A stretch of 55,640 bases of DNA, from contig WHTS01000027.1 of NCBI GenBank assembly GCA_009377585.1, forward strand, positions 6,774 to 62,413, given 5' to 3'. Shown piece by piece: positions 47,056-54,882 of the stretch. The stretch's first letter is position 1. Each line of letters opens with the position of its first letter. Origin of the DNA: Betaproteobacteria bacterium (lineage in GTDB: Bacteria > Pseudomonadota > Gammaproteobacteria > Burkholderiales > WYBJ01). The notes beneath the pieces were generated by a model, which saw only the letters and a program-made list of their open reading frames with translations, was not told the origin of the DNA and ran no database searches. The position numbers were made by a program, and so were the translations under genes.

Positions 47056-48678
47056 CTACTCGGACAATACCACTTCGCGCGTGACCGAGCGCGTGTGCGC
47101 CGACACCGGCACGAAGACCGAATGCGAGCCCGGGCCGCCGGCGACCACGATGCTGATGTCTTCGGGCTGCTGCGAGATGGGAAGCATCGTATCCGCTCCG
47201 ACCTCGCCCAGCTCGTCGCGGCGTCCGGTCGAGGTGCGCTGGAATTCGCTGCCGCGCGACCGTCCCGCCCGCAGCCTCGACTGCTCCCACAGGCGGCGCT
47301 TGACCTCCGCCTTGCTCCAGCCGGCCGCATGGAACAGGTTCGCGTGCTGCGGCGACAGCACGACGAATGGCGCGCCGCCGTACACGTAGTCGCTGCTCGC
47401 CGGGTATTGCATCGTGTCCGCGATCATGGCGAGCACGTCCTCGGCTGCGGCGGCGGTCATATTCATGCTCCAGGTGCCGAGCGCGCCGACCACGGTCACG
47501 GTGCTCGCGTCGGGACCGAAGCCGCGCTCCACGTGCAGCGGCTCCCAGGGGCTCGCGTCCTCGTTCTCCGCGCAGCAGAAAGTGTACTTGCCGGGCTGAC
47601 CCTGCGTCGCGCGATCCATGTCGCCCGGCAACGCGCGTCCGATGTTCTGCAGGACGAGCCGCAGCCCCCGTCCCAACGTCGCGTTCGCCCACGTGCCCTG
47701 GCCGAGGCAGTTGCTGCCCGAATTGACCTCGAGCCATCTCGCGATCGGCCCGTTCACGATGAGCCAGACGGCCGCCGGGTTGGTCGTGGCCTGAATGGCT
47801 TGGGCGTGGAACTGGGGTGTGGCGACCGCCTCGGCGGCCGCGATCAGTACCGGCAGATATTCCGGATGGCAGCCTGCCATGACGGCGTTGACCGCGATGT
47901 ACTCGACCGTGGCCGCGCCGAATCCCGGCGGAATCGCCGCAACGACCTCGTCGGGCGCGCGGCGCGTGTGCCGCAGCATGCGCGCGAGCGCCTCCTGCGT
48001 CGGCGGCACGATCGGCAGACCGTCGCCCCAGCGCCGCGCCATGAAGAGTTTGTTGAGCTCGTCGAAACGCGTGGGCGCTTCGACGAGCCCCGCGCGCGGG
48101 GCCGCGGGCACGTTCCAGCGCGCACTGGCGGCGGACCCCTGCGCTTCGGACTCACACAGCAGCCGGGCGATCTCGTCGACGCAGCCTGCGGCGATTTCGC
48201 GCAGCTCGTCGCGGCTGCGGGTGCCGAACGGGTGCGGAACGACCGCGATGGGCAGGTCCGGAGCGCCGAGCGCCTTCTGCTGCGCCTTTCCCAGGCCGGT
48301 GAAACTATTCGAGCAAACGGTCAGCGCGACCTTGCCGCGCTTCGCCGCCTCTACGCTGTCGTGGATACTCCACGACGTGCAGGAGCCTCAATCGCCCGAT
48401 CCGGTGATGATCGCATCGCACTGCTCGACCAGCTCCTGCAGCATCGTCTCGGAGGCCGCTTGCGACGCGCTGCGCTTGCGGCGGTGAACGACGCGCGCCA
48501 CGCCGTAGCGGGCGGGCAGCAGCGTCGCCAGCTCGTCGACCAGCAGGTTGAAATTGGGCTTGGAGTTGTCGATGAAGCCGATCACCTTGCCGGCGAGCGC
48601 ATCGAGCGAGCGGCGGCTCGACTGCGGCGCGGTGAGGCAGGGGGCGACAGGGTCGTACACGAGCTGCGTTGCAGGCAT
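47056..48678 (-). CDS. UGSC-type selenoprotein, read through an in-frame UGA (Sec97)
   Basis: A 540-residue protein if the TGA at 48388-48390 is read as selenocysteine. The start is ATG 48678 (MPATQLVYDP) with GGAGA 5 nt upstream. Residues 87-100 read CDAIITGSGD-U-GSC. I translated 48387-48061 base by base and the frame stays open with coherent protein (ALTVCSNSF, LPIAVVPHPFGTRSRDELRE), joining the downstream frame in phase. A longer second domain follows from about residue 195 (FMARRWGDGLPIVPPT), with SGSNCLGQGTWANATLGR and FCCAENEDASPWEPLHVERG. The U-x-x-C pair suggests redox or thiol chemistry. The family is known as UGSC (seleno)proteins; its function is unknown. It is divergent from a TPP enzyme gene across 135 bp. 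A conventional call would keep only a 351-residue frame starting at 48111. Confidence 0.87.
48358..48376 (-). promoter_or_regulatory. Bacterial SECIS-type hairpin downstream of the Sec codon
   Basis: Reading the minus strand, a perfect 8-bp stem (GTCGTGGA and TCCACGAC) encloses a 3-nt loop GTA. It begins 11 nt after the TGA, so the apical loop is 19 nt downstream. A guanine opens the loop. This fits the published description of bacterial SECIS elements: a hairpin inside the coding region, loop about 16-37 nt after UGA, and a G among the first loop bases, recognised by SelB. Confidence 0.8.
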
Positions 48679-48813
48679 CCATCTCTCCATCGTGCAGCGC
48701 GGGACATCTGCGAATATTATGAACTCATTTGCCGCACTGGCGCAGGAATCATGTGGTGGCCGAGCGGTGCGCTTTGCGCACGGAGCGGGACCACGTTCAC
48801 CCGGAGAACCAAG
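48679..48813. promoter_or_regulatory. Divergent promoter region of the UGSC and TPP-enzyme genes
   Basis: This 135-bp gap is the only noncoding sequence between the two divergent starts and must hold both promoters. An AT-richer patch lies near 48711-48725 (GAATATTATGAACTC). Ribosome sites are visible for both genes. No operator palindrome was identified. Confidence 0.45.
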
Positions 48814-50460
48814 ATGCGAACGATCGACGCGATTGCCGAGATTCTCAAGCGTGAAGGCATCCATATCCTGCCGTCATTTCCGACTACGCCCGTCATCGAG
48901 GCGGCGGCCGCGGCCGGGATCAAGCCGGTGATCTGCCGCCAGGAGCGTGTTGGCGTCGGTATCGCAGACGGCTGGAGCCGGGTGAAGAACGGCGCCCCGG
49001 CGGGCGCGTTCGCCATGCAGTACGGCCCGGGAGCGGAGAACGCGTTCGCCGGCGTTTCCACGGCATTTTCCGACGCGGTGCCGATGCTGCTGCTGCCGCT
49101 CGGTCATCCGCTCGAGCGCGATCGTGTCTTTCCCAACTTCTCCTCGATCCGGACTTACGAATCGGTCACCAAGTTCGCCGAGCAGATCAACCGGCCCGAG
49201 CGCGCGGGCGATACGCTGCGGCGCGCCTTCACGCAGATGCGCTCGGGGCGGCCCGGGCCCGCGCTGGTGGAGGTTCCGATCGACGTGGGCAATGCGCAGA
49301 TCGATCCCGCGGTGGCCGAAAGCTATCGCCCGGTCCGGATTGCGAAAGCGCAGGCGAATCCGGACGACGTCCTGAGCGCGGCCAAGGCGCTCCTGAACGC
49401 CAAGCGCCCGGTCATTCAGGCCGGCCAGGGCGTGCTCTACGCCGACGCCACGCAGGAGCTCGTCGAGCTCGCGGAACTGGTGCAGGCGCCGGTCTATTCC
49501 ACGCTTGCGGGCAAGAGCGCGTTTCCGGAGCGTCATGCGCTGGCGCTGGGCAGCGCCGAGGCGGCGATGAACGATGCGGCTTTCCACTTCCTCAAGAATG
49601 CGGACCTCGTGTTCGCGGTCGGCTCGTCGCTTTCCAAGCACAACATGTGCGCCAACATTCCCGGGCGCAAGATCATCATCCACAACACGGCCGATGCGAT
49701 CGACCACAACAAGTCCTACTACGCCGATCATCCCTTGCTGGGCGACGCGAAGCTGGTGCTGCGCCAGTTCATCGATGCCTGCAAGGAGCTCACGAAGGGC
49801 AAGCCGCGCGATGGGGCGACGGTGCGCGCCGAGATCGAGAAGCTGCGTGCCGGCTGGCTCGAGCACTGGTCGCCGAAGCTCCAGTCGAACGACACGCCCA
49901 TCAATCCCTACCGCGTGATCACCGACTTCATGGCGGTGGTCGACCCGGATACGGCCATCGTCACGCACGATTCGGGCAGCCCGCGCTACCAGATGTGTCC
50001 GACCTATCGCGCCGGCGGGCCGCGCACGTATATCGGCTGGGGAAAGTCGCATCAACTGGGCACGGGGCTCGGCCTCATCATGGGCGCGAAGCTCGCCGCG
50101 CCGGAGAAGTTCTGCGTCAACTTCATGGGCGACGCGGCCTTCGGCATGACCGGCCTGGACTTCGAGACCGCGGTGCGCGCCGATATTCCGATCCTGACCG
50201 TCGTGCTCAACAACAACAGCATGGCGGTGGAGACGCGACACATGAAGACTTCGCACGACCTCTTCCGCACGCGCGATCTGGGCGGCGGCTATGCGGATAT
50301 CGCGAAGTCGCTCGGCGGCTGGTCGGAGCGGGTGACCGAGCCGGGCGCGATCACGGAAGCCTTCAACCGGGCACGCAAGGTGACGGACAGCGGAAGGGCC
50401 GCGCTGCTGGAGTTCGTCACGGCCGAGGAGCACACGGTCTCGCATCTGCACGAACTGTGA
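48814..50460 (+). CDS. Thiamine pyrophosphate-dependent enzyme (acetolactate synthase/decarboxylase-like)
   Basis: A 548-residue TPP enzyme of the POX/decarboxylase superfamily. I chose ATG 48814 with GGAGA upstream. The PYR domain carries the cofactor-activating glutamate Glu44 (CRQERVGVGIADGW). The central domain follows (RPVIQAGQGVLYADA). The PP domain has the metal/TPP motif GDAAFGMTG with Asp440 and the closing Asn466-Asn468 (LNNNSM). It is expected to decarboxylate or ligate 2-keto acids. No small regulatory subunit is adjacent, arguing against biosynthetic acetolactate synthase. Divergent pairing with the UGSC selenoprotein suggests a joint pathway. Confidence 0.92.
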   Translation: MRTIDAIAEILKREGIHILPSFPTTPVIEAAAAAGIKPVICRQERVGVGIADGWSRVKNGAPAGAFAMQYGPGAENAFAGVSTAFSDAVPMLLLPLGHPLERDRVFPNFSSIRTYESVTKFAEQINRPERAGDTLRRAFTQMRSGRPGPALVEVPIDVGNAQIDPAVAESYRPVRIAKAQANPDDVLSAAKALLNAKRPVIQAGQGVLYADATQELVELAELVQAPVYSTLAGKSAFPERHALALGSAEAAMNDAAFHFLKNADLVFAVGSSLSKHNMCANIPGRKIIIHNTADAIDHNKSYYADHPLLGDAKLVLRQFIDACKELTKGKPRDGATVRAEIEKLRAGWLEHWSPKLQSNDTPINPYRVITDFMAVVDPDTAIVTHDSGSPRYQMCPTYRAGGPRTYIGWGKSHQLGTGLGLIMGAKLAAPEKFCVNFMGDAAFGMTGLDFETAVRADIPILTVVLNNNSMAVETRHMKTSHDLFRTRDLGGGYADIAKSLGGWSERVTEPGAITEAFNRARKVTDSGRAALLEFVTAEEHTVSHLHEL

Positions 50461-50476
50461 GTGAGTGTGAGAGAGT

Positions 50477-50557
50477 CGTCTCTCCCGCGCAGGCGGGAGT
50501 CCAGGGATGATCGGCGAGATCGTTACGACTGGATTCCCGCTTTCGCGGGAATGACGG
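50477..50557. repeat. Palindromic (REP-like) repeat pair, copy 6
   Basis: Two inverted-orientation units: 50477-50505 (core CTCCCGCGCAGGCGGGAG) and 50529-50557 (core ATTCCCGCTTTCGCGGGAAT). They lie between the TPP-enzyme gene and the first ABC exporter gene. Confidence 0.78.
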
Positions 50558-50564
50558 TTGGTGC

Positions 50565-52484
50565 GTGCATTTTCGAGTGGCTTCGCGCTTGAGTAATTCC
50601 ACCGCAGACCAAGGCAACACAGCGGGCGACGCTGCGGCCGCGAAGCCTGCCTCCGCGCCCGCGCGCGAGGTCTCGGTCAACGTGATCCTGCGCATCCTGC
50701 GCATGGCGGCCCGCCATCGCTCCAGCATGACGGCGGGCGTCGTCTGCGCCATCGTCGCGGCCAACTTCCAATTGCTGATTCCCCGCTACCTGGGCGACGC
50801 GGTCGACCACGCACAGGGTCTGCTCGCTCACGGGGCCACGGGTCGCGACGCCGCCGTGGCGGCGCTCTGGACCACCGCGCTGCTGGTGCTCGGCGCAGGA
50901 ATCCTGCGCGGGGTGTTCACGATGTTCCAGAATTACCTGGGCGAGTCGCTCGGGCATCGCATCGGCTACGAGCTGCGGCTGGCGTACTTCGATAAGCTGC
51001 AGCGGCTCTCCTTCAGCTACCACGATCACGTCCACTCGGGCGACCTCATCACGCGCGGCATGCTGGACGTCGAGGGGGTGCGCCGCTTTCTCGAGAACGC
51101 CGTGTTCCGCACCGTCACGCTGGTGGTCCTGGTCGGATACGGTGGCTACCACGTCGTGCACCTCGATGCGCTGCTCGGCGTCCTGGCATTGAGCTTCGTT
51201 CCGGTCGTGGCCTGGCGCGCCGCCGTTTCGCGCTTGTGGCTGCGGCGCACGTGGCGCGAGCTGCAGGAGCGGCTGTCGGCGCTCACCCGCATCATGGAAG
51301 AGAATCTCGGCGGTATCCGGGTAGTGCGCGCGTTCGTCGCCCAGGCCTTCGAGCTCGCCAAGTTCGACCAGGCTTCGGCGGACGCGCTGGCCATGTCGAT
51401 GAAGCGCATCGACGTGCGCTACCGCAACGGCGCCGCCATGAGCCTCGCCTACTATGCAGCCATGGGACTGGTGCTCTGGATCGGGGGGCTGAGGGTGATC
51501 GAGGGCGTGCTGTCGGTCGGCACGCTGGCCGAGTTCCTGACCTTCATGGCGATCCTGCAGCAGCCCGTGCGCCAGATCGGCATGATCGTCAATTCTGCGG
51601 CGCGCGGCTCCATATCCGGCGCGCGCGTATTCGAAGTGCTCGACCTGAGGCCGGCGATCCGGGACAAGCCCGGCGCACGCGACCTTGTCGTGACCGAGGG
51701 CGTGCTGCGCTTCGAGCAGGTCGATTTCAGCTATGAGGCGAGCGGCGAACCGCTGGCGCTCACCGATGTCTCGTTCGAAGTCGGTCCGGGCAAGACCCTC
51801 GGTATCGTCGGCCCGCCCGGCAGCGGCAAGTCGACCATCGCGCATCTCGTCCCGCGCTTCTACGACGTGAGTGCGGGACGCATCACGATCGACGGCCAGG
51901 ATATCCGCGAGGTGACGCTGGAGTCGCTGCGCGCCTGCGTGGGCGTCATGCAGCAGGACACTTTTCTGTTCTCGGCCTCGATCGAAGGCAACATTGCTTA
52001 CGGCGATCCCGAAGCGGGCGAGGAGCGCGTCACCGACGCGGCGGACTCCGCGCAGCTGCATCGCTTCGTCGAGCGTCTGCCGGGACGCTACGAAACGCTC
52101 GTGGGCGAGCGCGGGTTGACGCTCTCCGGCGGGCAACGCCAGCGGCTGTCGATCGCGCGCAGCGTCCTGCCGGAGCCGACGGTGGTCGTGTTCGACGATT
52201 CGACCGCATCGGTGGATGCGGGCACCGAGCAGAAGATTCGGGCGGCACTGCGCGAGCTTGGCAAGGAACGCTCGACGATCGTCATCTCGCACCGGCTCGG
52301 ATCGCTCTTGCACGCGGACGAGATCGTATTCCTGGAATCCGGCCGCATCGTCGAGCGCGGCACGCACGCCGAGCTTCTTGCTCTCGGCGGTCGCTACCGC
52401 GACCTGTACGAGCTGCAGCTTCGCGGTGCAGATACGGGGCTCACGGACGCCGCGCCGCAAACCACCGGCGTATTCTCGAAATGA
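50565..52484 (+). CDS. ABC exporter half-transporter, degenerate-site subunit
   Basis: A 639-residue fused membrane/ATPase protein with six helices in the first 340 residues and an ATPase domain after it. Walker A is GPPGSGKST, the signature is canonical LSGGQRQR, and Walker B reads VVVFDDSTASVD: the catalytic glutamate is replaced by aspartate (Asp545). The switch histidine is in VISHRLG. The start is uncertain: GTG 50565 opens the frame, GTG 50577 is possible, and no clear ribosome site is seen. Paired with the next gene it should form a heterodimeric exporter. Substrate unknown (drug, lipid or peptide). Confidence 0.87.
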   Translation: MHFRVASRLSNSTADQGNTAGDAAAAKPASAPAREVSVNVILRILRMAARHRSSMTAGVVCAIVAANFQLLIPRYLGDAVDHAQGLLAHGATGRDAAVAALWTTALLVLGAGILRGVFTMFQNYLGESLGHRIGYELRLAYFDKLQRLSFSYHDHVHSGDLITRGMLDVEGVRRFLENAVFRTVTLVVLVGYGGYHVVHLDALLGVLALSFVPVVAWRAAVSRLWLRRTWRELQERLSALTRIMEENLGGIRVVRAFVAQAFELAKFDQASADALAMSMKRIDVRYRNGAAMSLAYYAAMGLVLWIGGLRVIEGVLSVGTLAEFLTFMAILQQPVRQIGMIVNSAARGSISGARVFEVLDLRPAIRDKPGARDLVVTEGVLRFEQVDFSYEASGEPLALTDVSFEVGPGKTLGIVGPPGSGKSTIAHLVPRFYDVSAGRITIDGQDIREVTLESLRACVGVMQQDTFLFSASIEGNIAYGDPEAGEERVTDAADSAQLHRFVERLPGRYETLVGERGLTLSGGQRQRLSIARSVLPEPTVVVFDDSTASVDAGTEQKIRAALRELGKERSTIVISHRLGSLLHADEIVFLESGRIVERGTHAELLALGGRYRDLYELQLRGADTGLTDAAPQTTGVFSK

Positions 52485-52500
52485 GGGATTCATTGGAACC

Positions 52501-52528
52501 GCGTCATTTTCGTGTAGGCGGGAATCCG
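52501..52528. repeat. Degenerate palindromic repeat, copy 7
   Basis: A single, diverged unit (CGTCATTTTCGTGTAGGCGG, then GAATCC) in the 100-bp gap between the two exporter genes. It no longer forms a perfect stem. Confidence 0.55.
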
Positions 52529-52584
52529 GGCACGGTATCTCCGGAGCTCCGCATGCGCGGCGGCGATCGATAAGGAATGTCGCG

Positions 52585-54462
52585 ATGGCCACGACGCAAA
52601 GTAGAACAGTCACCCCGGCGGAACCTGCGCACGGACTGAACGAGGACATCGACGAAAAGATCTTCGGTAAAGTCTTCGATCGCGGGATCGTTCGCCGCTT
52701 CTTCGGCTACATCGTGCCGTATCGCCGTTCATTATGGCTGGCGATCGGCTGCGTGGTGCTCTTCACCGCCAGCCAGCTTGCGATCCCGCTCCTGATCGGA
52801 ACCGCCATCGACCGGGCGCTCGTGCCAGGCGCGCTGGAGCGCAATCTCCTGCTGACGGCGGCATTGGCTTTTGCGCTGGCGATTGCCGTCAACGCGGCCG
52901 CGAGCCTGGGGCAGGAGGTGATCGTCGGCAAGACGGGCGAGCGCATTCTGTTCGATCTGCGACGCGCCATGTATGCGCACCTGCAGCGGCTGTCCATGTC
53001 CTTCATGGACAAGACCGAGGTCGGGCGGCTCATGTCGCGCCTGCAAGGCGATGTCGGGGCATTGCAGGAGTTCCTCGACACGCTGGTGACCGCGTTCGGC
53101 GATCTGCTCTTGCTCGTCGGCATCGTGGCGGTGCTGCTTTCCCTCGATGTCGAGCTGGCGGTGCTCACACTGTCGGTGGTGGCGGTGCTGTTGATCGTGC
53201 GCATGATCTGGCTGCCGCCCGCGCGCCGCGCGTTCGTCCGCGCGCGCCAGGCGAGCTCCATCGTGAACGGGGCGCTCGCCGAGAACATCAACGGCGTGCG
53301 CACCGTGCAGGAAATGACGCGCGAGAAGGTGAATTTCGTGCGCTTCGAGCGCAAAGCGCGCGACTACCTGAGCGCCACGCTGCGGGCGGCGAAATTCTCT
53401 CAGGTGATGATCCCGATCGTGGATACGCTCACGGGCATGGCGATGGCGATCGTCGTGTTCGCCGGCGGCACCCGGGTGCTCGACGGCACGCTGGAGCTCG
53501 GCGTCATGGTGGCGTTCGTGTTTTACGTGCAGCGGTTCTTCGATCCGATCCGCTCGCTGACCGCGCAGTACAGCGTGATGCAGCGCGCGATGGCTTCCGG
53601 GCAGCGCATCTTCGAGGTGCTCGATGTGCCGGTCGACGTCGTCGACAAACCCGGTGCGCGCGAGCTGGACGAGATCGAGCCTTCGATCGAATTCCGCAAC
53701 GTGACGTTCGGTTACGTCCCCGAGCGGCCAGTGCTGCACGAAGTGAGCTTCGAGGTCGCCCCCGGCGAGACGATCGCCCTGGTCGGTCCGACCGGATCGG
53801 GCAAGACCAGCACCGCGGCGCTCATCCATCGCTTCTACGATGTCCGGGACGGGCAGGTGCTGATCGGCGGCCACGACGTGCGCGATGTCACCCAGCACTC
53901 GCTCGGCCGGCACGTGGGCATGGTGCTGCAGGAGCCGTTCCTCTTCACCGACACGATCTTCGAGAACATCCGCTATTGCAGCGTCGGCGCGACCCGCGAG
54001 CAGGTGATCGCTGCGGCCAACGCGGTCGGCGCGCACGATTTCATCATGCGCCTGCCGCAGGGCTACGACACGCGCCTCGAGCAGCGCGGCTCCAATCTAT
54101 CGCTCGGCCAGCGCCAACTCGTGAGCTTCGCGCGTGCGCTCGTCGCCGATACCGACATCCTCATCCTCGACGAGGCGACGGCCAGCATCGACAGCTACAC
54201 GGAGCGCGCGATCCAGATCGCGATGAAGCGGCTGCTCGCCGGGCGCACCGCGGTTGTGATCGCGCATCGGCTCGCCACGATACGAAATGCCGACCGCATT
54301 ATCGTGCTGCAGGACGGCCGTATCGTCGAAACGGGCACGCACCAGCAGTTGCTGGACCGGCATGGGCTCTATCACCGGTTGCATGCCATGAACTACGCGT
54401 CGTTCGACGACGTTCGTGAAGAGGCGCTGGGCGGCGGGGACGTGTCCGCGACGACGACATGA
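52585..54462 (+). CDS. ABC exporter half-transporter, catalytic-site subunit
   Basis: A 625-residue partner of the preceding half-transporter. I chose ATG 52585 with AAGGA upstream. Six helices precede the ATPase domain. Walker A is GPTGSGKTS, Walker B is canonical (LILDEATASID, with the catalytic glutamate) and the switch histidine is in VIAHRLA. The signature motif is altered to LSLGQ (residues 505-509) instead of LSGGQ. The pattern is the mirror image of the first subunit, the expected asymmetry for a heterodimer with one active and one degenerate ATP site. Confidence 0.89.
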   Translation: MATTQSRTVTPAEPAHGLNEDIDEKIFGKVFDRGIVRRFFGYIVPYRRSLWLAIGCVVLFTASQLAIPLLIGTAIDRALVPGALERNLLLTAALAFALAIAVNAAASLGQEVIVGKTGERILFDLRRAMYAHLQRLSMSFMDKTEVGRLMSRLQGDVGALQEFLDTLVTAFGDLLLLVGIVAVLLSLDVELAVLTLSVVAVLLIVRMIWLPPARRAFVRARQASSIVNGALAENINGVRTVQEMTREKVNFVRFERKARDYLSATLRAAKFSQVMIPIVDTLTGMAMAIVVFAGGTRVLDGTLELGVMVAFVFYVQRFFDPIRSLTAQYSVMQRAMASGQRIFEVLDVPVDVVDKPGARELDEIEPSIEFRNVTFGYVPERPVLHEVSFEVAPGETIALVGPTGSGKTSTAALIHRFYDVRDGQVLIGGHDVRDVTQHSLGRHVGMVLQEPFLFTDTIFENIRYCSVGATREQVIAAANAVGAHDFIMRLPQGYDTRLEQRGSNLSLGQRQLVSFARALVADTDILILDEATASIDSYTERAIQIAMKRLLAGRTAVVIAHRLATIRNADRIIVLQDGRIVETGTHQQLLDRHGLYHRLHAMNYASFDDVREEALGGGDVSATTT

Positions 54463-54557
54463 ACCACACCCCTTGCAGGGCGCGCATCGGCATGCAGGCC
54501 GATGCCGCTCGCCCGGCGCGGACCATGGTCCGCGAATTCCCGGCCTTACCCCCGGCG
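54463..54557. repeat. Dispersed intergenic repeat, partner of 23.3-23.5 kb
   Basis: Positions 54463-54524 match 23448-23510 in reverse complement, and 54525-54557 match 23299-23332. The two halves are adjacent here but separated by about 115 bp in the other copy. It begins right at the stop codon of the exporter gene. Confidence 0.7.
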
Positions 54558-54569
54558 CTTCGCTTTCCC

Positions 54570-54882
54570 CTCCTCATGAGCAGTATTAGCCCCGCAGGCG
54601 GGCAGGCGCGGTTAAGAAACCTGGTTGGGTTTCTTGAGAGCTTCTCAACCCCGTTCCGGGCCAGGCGTTGGCAGAAAAACCGACCTGCGCTACAAGGTGA
54701 ACGGCGGCGCCGAGATGACCGACCCATCAATGGTGCGAGCTGTTGCGAGCCCGCTTAAGAGCATGGTCCGGGATTCGTCGGCGACAGTGGTGAGCGCAGC
54801 AATGCGCATCCCGTTCATGAGATCGAGTCGAATTCGACGTCTCCCATGGCGCTGCCGTTCACTAACGATCTTGGAGCAGACA
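54570..54882. other. Structured noncoding region before the IS110 transposase
   Basis: No gene is supported. Overlapping hairpins occur at 54614-54635 (AAGAAACC/GGTTTCTT) and 54634-54648 (TTGAGA/TCTCAA). IS110-group elements carry a noncoding left end from which the bridge RNA is transcribed, upstream of the transposase. This position and structure are compatible, but the exact element boundary is not identified. Confidence 0.4.

Noticed and set aside
47056-48111. A stand-alone 351-residue protein starting at GTG 48111
   Set aside because: The frame continues upstream without a stop to the TGA at 48388 and then in phase to a good ATG at 48678. GTG 48111 has no ribosome site, and the upstream sequence is coherent protein.
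48388-48390. Reading the TGA as a real stop that makes the upper frame a pseudogene
   Set aside because: Only this one stop interrupts an otherwise intact frame, it falls exactly in a U-G-S-C motif, and a well-placed hairpin follows. Decay would not produce this combination.
47095-48813. Long plus-strand frame antisense to the selenoprotein and merging into the TPP-enzyme frame
   Set aside because: Arg/His-rich shadow of the opposite strand with no family features. The real TPP enzyme starts at 48814 with a ribosome site.
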